Below, piece after piece: positions 14,990-24,062 of a DNA stretch of 64,000 nucleotides. Below the pieces are notes generated by a model. That model searched no databases and was not told the DNA's origin. It was given only the letters and a program-made list of their open reading frames with translations. Position numbers and translations under genes: made by a program. Every line of letters starts with the position of its first letter. Positions within the stretch are counted from its first letter, which is position 1. Source of the stretch: Phycisphaerae bacterium (lineage in GTDB: Bacteria > Planctomycetota > Phycisphaerae > Sedimentisphaerales > UBA12454). The stretch is from assembly GCA_041652575.1 (NCBI GenBank), contig JBAZHC010000009.1, positions 1 through 64,000 of the forward strand. The letters are read 5' to 3'.

Positions 14990-16657
14990 TTACCATTTCA
15001 AAACTGCACCGGTATCGGCGCTTGTCGCCATAGCGGCGTATTTAGCGAGGCAGCCTTTTGTAATTCTCGGCTTTGGCGGAACGAACTGTTTTTTTCGTTT
15101 TGCAAGTTCAGCATTTGAAAGTTTCACTGAAATTTTCTTTGCGGGGATGTCGATTTCAATAATGTCGCCTTTCTTTAACAGTCCAATCGGGCCGCCGACA
15201 GATGCTTCCGGGCTGACGTGTCCGATGCAGGCGCCGCGAGTTCCGCCGCTGAATCTGCCGTCGGTAATGAGCGCGACCGATTCGCCGAGTCCTGCGCCCA
15301 TAATGTAACTTGTCGGGCTGAGCATTTCCTGCATACCTGGGCCGCCTTTGGGACCTTCGTTTCTGATAATGACGACATTGCCGGCCTTGACTTTTCCTGC
15401 GAGGATGCCGTCGCAGGCGTCTTCCTGGCTTTCAAAAATGACGGCAGGGCCGGTATGTTTCAACATCTTTGCGGAAACGCCCGCGGTTTTGACAACGCAG
15501 CCGTTCGGAGCGAGATTTCCGCGAAGGATAGCAAGGCCGCCGGTTTTGGAGTAAGCGTTTTCAATTTTGTGAATGCAATCGTAATTTTTGATTTTCGATT
15601 TCGCGATGTTTTGGCCGAGAGTTTTTCCTGTAACGGTAATGCAATTGAGATTAAGAATGCCTTTCAGTTTGCTAATTTCGTTTAGAATGGCGCTGATTCC
15701 GCCTGCTTTGTTGACGTCTTCGACGTGCCATTTGCTCGAAGGCGAAACTTTGCAGATGTTGGGACATTTTTTGCTGATTTTATTAATTCTTTCGAGGTCG
15801 TATTTAATTTCCGCTTCGTTTGCGATTGCCAGAGTGTGCAAAACGGTATTTGTCGAGCCGCCCATCGCCATATCGAGAACAAAAGCGTTATCGAGAGATT
15901 TCGGCGTAATGATGTCGAGCGGTTTGAGGTTCTTTTTGATAAGAGTGATAATCTGTTTTCCGGCGGCTTTGTAAAGTTTGTCTCTTTCCGGGCTGATTGC
16001 GAGGATTGTTCCATTGCCCGGCAGAGCCATACCAATAGCTTCGCATAAACAGTTCATACTGTTTGCGGTAAACATTCCAGAGCAGCTTCCCTCGGAAGGG
16101 CAGCCTGTGCATTCGAGGTCGTAAAGTCTTGCTTTATTAATTTTTCCTGCTTTGAATGAGGCGACGCCTTCGAATACAGAAATTAAATCGACGGCGTTTC
16201 CTTTTGAATCTTTGCCTGCGGCCATTGGTCCGCCTGAGACGAAAATTGTCGGAACATTGACGCGCACCGAAGCCATAAGCATACCGGGGATAACCTTGTC
16301 GCAATTCGGGATACAGATAAGGCCGTCGAAGCAGTGGGCACGAACCATCGATTCGACCGAATCGGCGATAATCTCGCGTGAAGCGAGGGAGTATTTCATA
16401 CCGGTATGCCCCATTGCGATGCCGTCGCAGATGGCGATAGTGTTAAATTCGAAAGGAATACCGCCTGCGGCGCGGACAGCGGCTTTAACTTTTTGCGCCA
16501 CGATATTAAGGTGTATATGGCCGGGAACGACTTCGCAAAAGCTGTTTGCGATGCCGATAAACGGCTTATTCATATCCGAATCTTTGAGGCCACAGGCCCT
16601 TAAAAGCGCCCTGTGAGGTGCACGCTGAAAACCTTTTTTAATCATATCGCTTTTCAT
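14990..16657 (-). CDS. ilvD: Dihydroxy-acid dehydratase
   Basis: IlvD converts 2,3-dihydroxy-3-methyl acids to 2-oxo acids in valine, leucine and isoleucine synthesis, using an Fe-S cluster and a metal. At 555 residues the length is normal. Signatures are NCDKVIPGMLMAS (118-130) and GCPSEGSCSGMFTANSMNC (185-203), which supply the cluster cysteines, and the C-terminal FSGGTRGACIGHVSPEA. Start ATG 16657 has GGAG about nine bases upstream. It stands alone on the minus strand, divergent from the lipoprotein pair. Confidence 0.96.
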   Translation of the reverse strand: MKSDMIKKGFQRAPHRALLRACGLKDSDMNKPFIGIANSFCEVVPGHIHLNIVAQKVKAAVRAAGGIPFEFNTIAICDGIAMGHTGMKYSLASREIIADSVESMVRAHCFDGLICIPNCDKVIPGMLMASVRVNVPTIFVSGGPMAAGKDSKGNAVDLISVFEGVASFKAGKINKARLYDLECTGCPSEGSCSGMFTANSMNCLCEAIGMALPGNGTILAISPERDKLYKAAGKQIITLIKKNLKPLDIITPKSLDNAFVLDMAMGGSTNTVLHTLAIANEAEIKYDLERINKISKKCPNICKVSPSSKWHVEDVNKAGGISAILNEISKLKGILNLNCITVTGKTLGQNIAKSKIKNYDCIHKIENAYSKTGGLAILRGNLAPNGCVVKTAGVSAKMLKHTGPAVIFESQEDACDGILAGKVKAGNVVIIRNEGPKGGPGMQEMLSPTSYIMGAGLGESVALITDGRFSGGTRGACIGHVSPEASVGGPIGLLKKGDIIEIDIPAKKISVKLSNAELAKRKKQFVPPKPRITKGCLAKYAAMATSADTGAVLKW

Positions 16658-16774
16658 AGGTATTTGCTCCTGAATAAGTTACAAAAAGTAAGAAAATTAC
16701 TTAAACAGGTATTATAAACCCTGGCCTCGGATAAATAAATGGCCAAAGTGAAAAATTTATTTTTCCGAAAAAAA

Positions 16775-16802
16775 TTGCTACATAAATTATAGTTGTTATA
16801 AT
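16775..16802 (+). promoter_or_regulatory. Promoter of the lipoprotein operon
   Basis: TTGCTA (16775-16780), 16-base spacer, TATAAT (16797-16802), about 60 bases before the ATG at 16860. A minus-strand TATAAT (16711-16716) may serve ilvD, but no good -35 box was seen for it. Confidence 0.5.
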
Positions 16803-16859
16803 TCTGGTTTGTTTCTAAATGGATTAACTATCTGGTCTGATTGATTTTAGGAGAAAATT

Positions 16860-17810
16860 ATGAAAGTGGAAAAACTTTGTGCTGTTATCTGCATTTCTTT
16901 AGCGATTGTTATTGGCGGCTGCGTTCCGACCGCCCAGATGAAACTCAGCCTTGCGCCGCAGAGCGAAACAGTATATAAAGTTACTATGGAAACGAGCAAG
17001 GATTATTCGTTTGTTCAGCCTTCCATAAACAAGACTAAAGAGCGCCATACGGTCGGCAAAGTCGAAATGGTCTTCGCTCAAAAGATTGAATCTGTCGACG
17101 GACAGGGCAGCGCGATAGCGGATATTAGCGTAAAACAACTGAAGTATCTCTCGCAGAATCCGGAAGGCAAGTCGGTAGAGTTTGACAGTGAAAACGAGCA
17201 GGGCAAAGCAGACCCGCTCGCCAAACTTGTCGGCGTTAGCTATAAAATCAAAATTACGCCGAAGGGAAGCGTCGAGGTCGTCGATGTGGCCGCTGCGAGG
17301 GGGATTTTGAAAAGCGGTTCGGCCGGGAAAGTAGCCGAGCGTCTGTTCAGCGATGAGGAAATAGCAAGACGCCATCAGGTTATGGCCCTGTTCGATGCCA
17401 AGGGTCCATGCAAGAAGGGCGACAAATGGAGTTCACTGGCGGCTTCTCCGGGCGGGATGCTCAAACCGAAAACCTTTGAAAAGATTTATACTGTAACCGA
17501 CGTAAAACAGCAGAACAAGCAAACAACGGCAGTGGTAACTATGAATGCCGTTCCAAGTTCGAAACGATCGGAAGAGCTTGCGGGAAAAGAGCCTGCAATG
17601 GGTTTCTTTGCCAATATGTTCGATGAGAAAGACGAGTATACCGGCAAAATGGTCGTCAATTTGACTACCGGCGTAATCAGCAGTTATCAGGAAACTTTAA
17701 AGGCACAGTGGCTTGCGGCGGAATCTCCCGATGACCAGAAAAGCGATAAAGGGCCTGACCAGTTAACAATGGGATTTACGAGTATTTATAGTATCGAGAA
17801 AGTTGACTGA
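16860..17810 (+). CDS. Lipoprotein, DUF6263-like
   Basis: A 316-residue predicted lipoprotein: N-terminal signal with lipobox VIGGC, lipidated at C21. The body is all-beta in character, with repeated strands (KVTMETSKDYSFVQPSINKT, VEMVFAQKIESVDGQGSAIA, VSYKIKITPKGSVEVVDV) and a GPCKKGDKWSS motif. The arrangement resembles DUF6263-type secreted planctomycete proteins, but this assignment is tentative. TAGGAGAAAATT precedes the ATG. It forms a tandem pair with the next gene, which has the same overall plan. Confidence 0.65.
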   Translation: MKVEKLCAVICISLAIVIGGCVPTAQMKLSLAPQSETVYKVTMETSKDYSFVQPSINKTKERHTVGKVEMVFAQKIESVDGQGSAIADISVKQLKYLSQNPEGKSVEFDSENEQGKADPLAKLVGVSYKIKITPKGSVEVVDVAAARGILKSGSAGKVAERLFSDEEIARRHQVMALFDAKGPCKKGDKWSSLAASPGGMLKPKTFEKIYTVTDVKQQNKQTTAVVTMNAVPSSKRSEELAGKEPAMGFFANMFDEKDEYTGKMVVNLTTGVISSYQETLKAQWLAAESPDDQKSDKGPDQLTMGFTSIYSIEKVD

Positions 17811-17854
17811 GTATAACCAAATGTAACCAAGGGATTGAGTTGACAGGATAAATT

Positions 17855-18898
17855 ATGAAAAAATGGATTTTTGCAGGATTATTTCTGGCGACAGGTATTT
17901 TTTATTTTGTCGGATGCCAGGAACAGCAGGCTTCGACTAAATCTGTAAAGTCAAAATCGGCCGGCAAGCGGGCAAGTGTTAAAGGTCCGCTGCTCTTAAC
18001 CGTTGATTTTAATTCCGCTACGGAGTTGAAGTATGATTTTGTCAGCGAAAGACAGATTTCCATTAATCTTGACCCGTCGGGCCGATATTCCAAAGGGGGC
18101 AAAAGCAGCCAGACTCAGAATACGACTGAAAAACTCGAGATGCAAATTACCTATAAGGCGCTGCAGATAGACCCTTACGGGTATTCGACAATCGAGGCAA
18201 AGTGCAATTCGGCAAAGGTTACAAGAACTTCGTCGAACAGCAGAGGCCAGGAAAGGGCCGACGCAGTCGAATCCCTTGCAGGCAAAACTTTTACGCTGAA
18301 AATTACTCCGACCGGCAAAATCGCCGATTATTCAAGTCTCGGTTCAATCGTTAAAGAACTTGGCGATAAGGCCTTTGGAGGCGATCCAAAAAGGGGCAGA
18401 GTGAAAAGTTCCGATATGATTATGGATTTTATCGCAACGCAGTGGGGCATCTGGGATACCATAGCGAGCATAGAAAATCCTGTGAAAGGTCTGAAAAAAG
18501 GACAACGATGGGAATCGCAGCTTCTTGCTCCAATGCCGTTTGTCTCGAAAATCGGCAGAAATGTCGAATACGAGCTGGCAGGGGTTGTTAAGACCGACAA
18601 TATTTCTTATGCCGAGATAACAAGTAGTTACAGTCTTGGGTCGCCGCCGGCGGATGTGCCAATGCCTTACACCGGTTCGTTCCAGATGAGAGGAATGTTC
18701 GGCTTCCTTCAGGGTTATAAAGTGCTTTCCATCGAAGGCAGCGGCAAACAGCTTTACGATATCGAAAGAGGTCTGGTTAAAAGCGATACACAGCAATATA
18801 AGGCAAAAGTCAGCGCCTCTATTATGGGCTTAGGCAACGATGCGCTTGAGCCGAATATAGAAGTCAACCAGATAATTACTATGACGCTTGTGGAATAA
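17855..18898 (+). CDS. Lipoprotein, paralogue of preceding gene
   Basis: A 347-residue predicted lipoprotein with lipobox FVGC (C21). It shares the layout of the preceding protein: LDPSGRYSKGG region, EKLEMQITYKALQIDPYGYS, a FTLKITPTGKIADYS strand equivalent to the FxKITPKGS strand upstream, a GLKKGQRWES turn, and a C-terminal sheet. The two are probably ancient paralogues. Function is unknown. It follows by 44 bases and is followed within 20 bases by the HIT gene, so the three are likely co-transcribed. Confidence 0.65.
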   Translation: MKKWIFAGLFLATGIFYFVGCQEQQASTKSVKSKSAGKRASVKGPLLLTVDFNSATELKYDFVSERQISINLDPSGRYSKGGKSSQTQNTTEKLEMQITYKALQIDPYGYSTIEAKCNSAKVTRTSSNSRGQERADAVESLAGKTFTLKITPTGKIADYSSLGSIVKELGDKAFGGDPKRGRVKSSDMIMDFIATQWGIWDTIASIENPVKGLKKGQRWESQLLAPMPFVSKIGRNVEYELAGVVKTDNISYAEITSSYSLGSPPADVPMPYTGSFQMRGMFGFLQGYKVLSIEGSGKQLYDIERGLVKSDTQQYKAKVSASIMGLGNDALEPNIEVNQIITMTLVE

Positions 18899-18916
18899 AG
18901 CCGGAGGGAGGCCCAA

Positions 18917-19426
18917 TTGGAAAGAAATAATCTTTGGGCGCCGTGGAGGATTGGATATATTCAGGGCTTGAGCGAAAAACACGACTGCTTTATCTGCCAT
19001 AATGTAAAACATCCGCAGCAGGATGGAGAAAATTTTGTATTATGGCGGACCAGTAACAGCCTTGTAATGCTCAATAAGTTTCCCTACAACAACGGTCATC
19101 TGCTTTTAGCTCCTGTCAGACATATAGCCGGTCTCGACGAACTCAATGACGGCGAATTGCCGGAGATTACAAAACTTATCGTCGCCTCTCAGAAGGTTTT
19201 AACGGCCGCGATAAAGCCGCACGGTTTTAATGTCGGTATGAACTTCGGCAGATGCGCAGGGGCGGGTCTTCCCGGCCATTTGCATATCCATATCGTTCCG
19301 CGATGGGACGGCGACACCAATTTTATGGATACTTGTGCCGGTACTGATGTTATTAGCCAGGGGATGAAAGATTTATACAAGCAGCTTAAAAATGCAAGCG
19401 GCGAAAATAATCTTCCGGGGTTTTGA
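18917..19426 (+). CDS. HIT-family nucleotide hydrolase/phosphorylase
   Basis: A 169-residue HIT protein with the histidine triad GHLHIHIVPRW (H121, H123, H125) and a preceding GMNFGRCAGAGLPG. The N-terminal W-A-P-W-R-I-G-Y-I and CFICHN match the Ap4A phosphorylase-like branch of the family, which acts on dinucleoside polyphosphates. The start is TTG 18917 with GGAGGG just upstream. Its stop nearly abuts the dgt-like gene. Confidence 0.88.
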   Translation: MERNNLWAPWRIGYIQGLSEKHDCFICHNVKHPQQDGENFVLWRTSNSLVMLNKFPYNNGHLLLAPVRHIAGLDELNDGELPEITKLIVASQKVLTAAIKPHGFNVGMNFGRCAGAGLPGHLHIHIVPRWDGDTNFMDTCAGTDVISQGMKDLYKQLKNASGENNLPGF

Positions 19427-19428
19427 TT

Positions 19429-20517
19429 ATGTCTGAGTTTATTCAATTATACGCCGTAACCGAAACAAACAGCAAGGGCAGAAGATTTAAAGAGCCTGCT
19501 CACGCCTACCGAATGCCTTTCGAACGCGACAGGGACAGAATAATTCACACATCTGCGTTTCGACGGCTGGAAGGCAAAACACAGGTATTTATGCCGCAGA
19601 CAAACGACCAGTACCGTACACGTCTTACGCATAGTATCGAAGTTTCGCAGATAGGCAGGACAATAGCAAAATCGCTCGGCCTGAACGAAGCTCTTACCGA
19701 AGCGATATGTCTTGCCCACGATTTGGGACACAGTCCGTTCGGCCACAGCGGCGAAGCGGCGCTTAACGAGATTATGAAAGACTTCGGGGGGTTCGAACAC
19801 AACGCCCAGACACTGCGGATTGTCGATGTGCTCGAAAGGCCCTATCCTGATTTTGTCGGGCTGAATCTGATGTACGAGACGAGACTGGGCCTTGCAAAAC
19901 ACAGAACTTTTTATGATAAACCGCAGGGAAACGGTTTTACGGAAAAGAACTGTTCGCTCGAAGGTCAAATCGCGGATTTATCCGACAGAATCGCCTATAA
20001 CTGCCATGACCTCGAAGACGGCCTGCGTTCAAACCTGCTGAACTATAAAATGATTATGGATATTAATCTCTGCGCACAGGCTGCCGAGAGGTGCGAGGCC
20101 GAGAAAATCAGCGAAACGGTTATCAGGAACACGCGAATCGCCAAGACAATCATAGATATGCTTGTCGGCGATTGTATCGAAACGAGCCGAGGCGCGATAA
20201 TGTCCGTTCATCTGGAAAATCTGCAGCAGGTACTGGACAGGGGCGAGAATTTTATAACGTTAAGCGGCGATGCGGAAAAGGGACTTGTCGAATTGGAAAA
20301 ATTTCTGCATAGTAATATGTATGAAAACCCTGCCGTAAAATCCGTTTCCGGTCAGGCGGCGGGCTGGCTGGCGAAGATATTTAACAAATTCAAAAACGAC
20401 CCGAGGCAATTGCCGAGGTTCTACCAGAATCTCGCAGGCGAGTTCGGCCTCGAAAGGGCAATCTGCGATTATGTGGCCGGTATGACAGACTGGTACTGTC
20501 TTGAGATTATTAAATAG
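19429..20517 (+). CDS. dgt: dGTPase-like HD phosphohydrolase
   Basis: A 362-residue deoxynucleoside triphosphate triphosphohydrolase-like protein. Motifs: RDRDRIIHTSAFRRLEGKTQ, RTRLTHSIEVSQIGRTIA and the HD catalytic AHDLGHSPFGHSGE, followed by DLSDRIAYNCHDLEDGL. It removes triphosphate from dNTPs, controlling nucleotide pools. The 362-residue length fits the shorter bacterial dGTPase-like group rather than the enterobacterial form. ATG 19429 is preferred over the TTG six bases upstream. Confidence 0.88.
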   Translation: MSEFIQLYAVTETNSKGRRFKEPAHAYRMPFERDRDRIIHTSAFRRLEGKTQVFMPQTNDQYRTRLTHSIEVSQIGRTIAKSLGLNEALTEAICLAHDLGHSPFGHSGEAALNEIMKDFGGFEHNAQTLRIVDVLERPYPDFVGLNLMYETRLGLAKHRTFYDKPQGNGFTEKNCSLEGQIADLSDRIAYNCHDLEDGLRSNLLNYKMIMDINLCAQAAERCEAEKISETVIRNTRIAKTIIDMLVGDCIETSRGAIMSVHLENLQQVLDRGENFITLSGDAEKGLVELEKFLHSNMYENPAVKSVSGQAAGWLAKIFNKFKNDPRQLPRFYQNLAGEFGLERAICDYVAGMTDWYCLEIIK

Positions 20518-20876
20518 CCACAGAGTTTTATTAAGATTTACGTTTTTAGCCACAGAGAAACACCTGTCTTCGTTAAAAGCTACGGCAAGGCAGGCAGAGG
20601 TCACAGAGAAAATTTAAATAAAAGGTTACGTCAATCGGTTGTGGTTGCCCCTACGGGATTAAAACGAGGCTGGTATCGGCTGTGTCAATCGTAAGGCGTC
20701 TGAAGCCGACCCAGCTAACAAAACACAACTGAAATACTATAGACTAAACGAGCATCGCAACCTAAATATAGGGAATACGAAATCAATGTATAAACCTGTG
20801 TCTTTCTCATTATGTTGTACCGTACTGTGGCTAAAAAAATATATCTTTATTATTTCTCTGAGGCTATAATAGTTTT
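20518..20876. repeat. Intergenic repeat cluster before pgpA
   Basis: A 359-base gap with no gene. It carries CACAGAG-type repeats (about 20515-20610), a 51-base repeat at 20624-20674 that recurs at 27645-27695, and at its right end a TATAAT (20865-20870) six bases before the pgpA start. No ribosome binding site is seen there. Confidence 0.55.
20624..20674. repeat. 51-bp repeat, copy 1
   Basis: Contains CGGTTGTGGTTGCCCC and TACGGGATTAAAA. It aligns with 27645-27695 (CGGTTGCGGTCC, TACAGGATTAAAA) over its whole length with small gaps. Both copies lie between genes of the plus strand. Confidence 0.55.
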
Positions 20877-21362
20877 ATGAGCGTGAAAAAACTTATTCTA
20901 TCCTGTTTCGGAGTCGGATTTATACCTTTCGCTCCGGGTACAATGGCCAGCTTACTGACTTTGGCGGTTTTTCTGGTTGTTCATTATTTTCTTCCGATAG
21001 ATATTGTTTCTATTATTTTTCTTTTTGTCGTAATAATAGCATCGAGCGTTCTTTGCCTTCTGTTTGCAGGTCAGGCGGAGAAACTGGAGGATAAAAAAGA
21101 CCCCGGCTGGATTGTAATAGATGAAGTCGCCGGCCAGTCCGTAGCTTTGTTAACGGCGGCCGTAACGAACAGGAGAGTTTTAACGGTTGCTATCGCCGCT
21201 TTTGTGCTTTTCCGGATTTTCGATATTCTCAAACCGCCGCCAATACGCGAAATTCAGCAGCTTGACGGCGGATTAGGCGTGCTTATCGACGATTTGGTTG
21301 CCGGTGTCATGGCAGGGACGATATTGTGTATACTTTCGTTCCTTTTTACATTTATCCAATAA
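20877..21362 (+). CDS. pgpA: Phosphatidylglycerophosphatase A
   Basis: A 161-residue membrane enzyme that dephosphorylates phosphatidylglycerol phosphate in phospholipid synthesis. Diagnostic stretches are GVGFIPFAPGTMASLLTL (about 13-30) and DPGWIVIDEVAGQSVAL (about 77-93), with hydrophobic segments between and after. Length fits the family. A TATAAT ends six bases before the ATG and no Shine-Dalgarno is present, so the message may be leaderless. It may be followed by the kinase-like gene in the same transcript. Confidence 0.9.
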   Translation: MSVKKLILSCFGVGFIPFAPGTMASLLTLAVFLVVHYFLPIDIVSIIFLFVVIIASSVLCLLFAGQAEKLEDKKDPGWIVIDEVAGQSVALLTAAVTNRRVLTVAIAAFVLFRIFDILKPPPIREIQQLDGGLGVLIDDLVAGVMAGTILCILSFLFTFIQ

Positions 21363-21428
21363 CGGATTGTAAAATCATCTTTAGTAGAGTATCATTTCAT
21401 AAAATTTTAATAATCGTTAAGAGAATCC

Positions 21429-23894
21429 ATGGCAATTGAATATTCCGCAGATTTATGCAAAAGCTTAGAGCTTCGTTTTAAGCAATTGGGTCTGTCGCGT
21501 CCGGCCCAGGCCGGCCGTTACGAACCGCAAACGGAGCTTGTTTATGATTTCGAGCCGATAGGTTCCGGCGAAAAGGTCGGAATAAAACTGGCTGTCGAGC
21601 ATTTTGTCGGCGGCGGGTTCGCGGGACAGGTTTACAAGGTGAGGATTGTTGAAATCTCTCAGCCGCAGCTTTGCCCTGATTTATCAATCGGCAAAATCTG
21701 CGCGATGAAAATTCTTATTCCTCCTTCCGGCCTTAGCAGGCTGTTCCGTAATTTTCTATACTGGGTCGGTTTCGGCGGCCCGTTTCAGCTTCAGGTCAAT
21801 CCCGCCGCGGCTAAATCCGGGGCGTTATGGCAGAAATTTATCCGCAGGGCGGCGAAAATAAGATTCGATGACGAAAAAAGCATTGTCGATATCTTCGGAA
21901 CATTTGTCGATAGTCAGATGGGAAGCTGCGGCGAACTGAGCGAATGGATTGACGGGCGCACATGGCGGCTGGAAGTGGACGACCATATCGATTTGCTGAA
22001 AAAATGGCGCAAAGGCAGCATCGACGCTAATAAGGCTGGGTCGCCTGAATACCGCGCAAAATATATTTTTATGCATGAATTCGTAAAACTGCTGCACGAA
22101 GTCGGCGCACACGAATTCGCCCGGCAATACGAATGGACAACACTGAAGAGCCAGCCGAATTGCCTCAAGCGTCTTGATACCGGCAACGAGCCGGATAAAG
22201 GGCTTGTCGCTGTCGATTTTCGGGCGGGTCTGGCTTTGCTGCCGTTTCTGCCGATGAGTCCAGGCGATTTTAAATTAATCTGCCAGGGTATTAAGCGAGG
22301 CTCGCTCGTCCAGTTCGACAGGGGCGATTTGAATAAACTTGCAAGTTTCATCGACAGTCATAAAGAAAATTTCAGCGATATGGCGGGTCTTTATGACGGG
22401 CTTGTCAGAGCTGAGGATATTTATCGAAATTCAATTCCGGATATAACGCATAATCGTTTTCGATTGTTGTACAGCGGCAAATTATGGTCAACTATTTTCG
22501 ACAGTGCGGCCCTCGGCTGGAAGGTAAGAAATATTATCGACGAAAAAGGTTTTGAGAAATTGCGGCAAAGCAAATTCAAAACTTTTATTTTCTTCCTTAT
22601 AGGATTGATACCGATTCTTGGCAGGGTATTGCGGAAATTCTGGTGCCACGAAAAGTGGCGAAAACATTATATCGGCGTTTTGACAAGTTTCGGATATTTC
22701 AATAAAGCCTTAAACGGCAAAGTTATTGAATTGCTCGCGTCCTGGCACAGGGCGGGCAGGATTTCTCAGGAAAAAACAGAACTGCGTTTACGGCAGCGGT
22801 GGCGGATTTTGTATCATCTGCCGTTTCTGCTTTTGGTATTTCCGTCTCTGCACAGGCTTTTGACCGATTGGCAGTTCGCCAGGGAAAAAATTTATTATTT
22901 CACGATACGACCTGTCAGGCTGTATTTTAATGCAGAGCTTCGGAAACAGTGGCTTTGCGATATGGTCGAGCAGGGTCAGAAAAAACATATTCTTACCGAT
23001 GAGGATGCAAAAACGATTCTGTCGCAGGTTGACGAACCTTTCATAGACAAATATTTAAAGAGTCTTGCCGTTCACGTTTGTACGCTGCCTGTAACGCAGA
23101 TTGTCTCGGTTACGATTGCGATTATTTACTGGCTGACGCATCGGGCCGACCCGAACGCATGGGCGTATGGTTTGGGAATAATCGCGTTCTTTCAGGTGAT
23201 ACCGATTTCGCCCGGCTCCATTGCACGCGGTTCGTATGTAGTTTATATGGTTATAAAAGACAAGAGTTTCAGGGACTACAATATCGCGGTCTTTTTGGGC
23301 TTTATGAAATATGTCGGGTATCTTGCCTTTCCGATACAGATGACTTACCGTTATCCGGCACTGGCGAGATTTATGGCGGCTCACTGGGCGACCGATGCGG
23401 TGCATATTGTTCCGGTTTTCGGAGAAAGAGGCGCACTGCTGGAACATTCGATATTCTGCATTTTTTATAACTGGCCTCTGACGATTCGCAGGCGGATGCG
23501 GGCCAGGGCGGCGATGCGGGAAAAATTAAGCCTGCAATATCTGCATATTATGCCGATAGCGGCGGCGGCTTCGATAATATTGAAATTTTTTGTAAAGTGG
23601 CATTTTACCACGGCTGTCATTTTGATTTTCCTTATTAGCGGCTCTCTTACGACGATTTTCTGCGGCAGGGCGACGCTTTTGAAAAGATTCCTGGCCTCGG
23701 CCGGAACCGGCTTTTTGGCGGCGGTTTTTTATACGATTTTCAACGTCTTCTTTAAAAAAACAAGTGCCGGTTCCGCGTCTCATATCATAATTCCGGCACT
23801 GTGGCATTGCTTTGGTTTTACACTAACGGCGGTAATTGGAGCGATTTTAACTGAAATATCCCTGCCTGACGTCGAAAAACGCAATATTGATTAA
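21429..23894 (+). CDS. Large membrane protein with kinase-like N-terminal region
   Basis: An 821-residue protein of unrecognised family. The N-terminal region (about 50-110) resembles a protein-kinase N-lobe: glycine-rich loop FVGGGFAGQVYKVRI, then KICAMKIL, where the lysine would bind ATP. No H-R-D or D-F-G could be found, so it may be a pseudokinase or only similar by chance. From about residue 380 the protein has several hydrophobic segments (FFLIGLIPILG, FLLLVFPSL, VSVTIAIIYWL, LGIIAFFQVIPI, and a group after 710). The VIPISPGSIARGSYVVYM stretch looks conserved in character. The neighbours pgpA, cdsA and uppS hint at a lipid or envelope role. Confidence 0.6.
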   Translation: MAIEYSADLCKSLELRFKQLGLSRPAQAGRYEPQTELVYDFEPIGSGEKVGIKLAVEHFVGGGFAGQVYKVRIVEISQPQLCPDLSIGKICAMKILIPPSGLSRLFRNFLYWVGFGGPFQLQVNPAAAKSGALWQKFIRRAAKIRFDDEKSIVDIFGTFVDSQMGSCGELSEWIDGRTWRLEVDDHIDLLKKWRKGSIDANKAGSPEYRAKYIFMHEFVKLLHEVGAHEFARQYEWTTLKSQPNCLKRLDTGNEPDKGLVAVDFRAGLALLPFLPMSPGDFKLICQGIKRGSLVQFDRGDLNKLASFIDSHKENFSDMAGLYDGLVRAEDIYRNSIPDITHNRFRLLYSGKLWSTIFDSAALGWKVRNIIDEKGFEKLRQSKFKTFIFFLIGLIPILGRVLRKFWCHEKWRKHYIGVLTSFGYFNKALNGKVIELLASWHRAGRISQEKTELRLRQRWRILYHLPFLLLVFPSLHRLLTDWQFAREKIYYFTIRPVRLYFNAELRKQWLCDMVEQGQKKHILTDEDAKTILSQVDEPFIDKYLKSLAVHVCTLPVTQIVSVTIAIIYWLTHRADPNAWAYGLGIIAFFQVIPISPGSIARGSYVVYMVIKDKSFRDYNIAVFLGFMKYVGYLAFPIQMTYRYPALARFMAAHWATDAVHIVPVFGERGALLEHSIFCIFYNWPLTIRRRMRARAAMREKLSLQYLHIMPIAAAASIILKFFVKWHFTTAVILIFLISGSLTTIFCGRATLLKRFLASAGTGFLAAVFYTIFNVFFKKTSAGSASHIIIPALWHCFGFTLTAVIGAILTEISLPDVEKRNID

Positions 23895-24062
23895 CGGCTT
23901 TGCGGATTTTATTTCTTGTTTTTGATATTATTTTATGAGAAAATAGGGCCTTAATGATTAATGGAGCGAGTCCCGTTAGAAAATTGCCGGCTGATAGTAA
24001 ATCGCATTTTTTTCTAACAGGATTTGCTGATAATTGCTTTTTTTCTAACAGGACGAGGCTTT
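23895..24062 (+). promoter_or_regulatory. Leader with one left arm and two competing right arms
   Basis: GTTAGAAAA at 23975-23983 can pair perfectly with TTTTCTAAC at 24010-24018 or with an identical TTTTCTAAC at 24041-24049. The second arm directly precedes AGGACGAGG, the ribosome site of the gene starting at 24063. The two right arms are part of a 16-base direct repeat (24007-24022 and 24038-24053). This could be a switch between open and closed ribosome sites. That is an inference. Confidence 0.4.
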
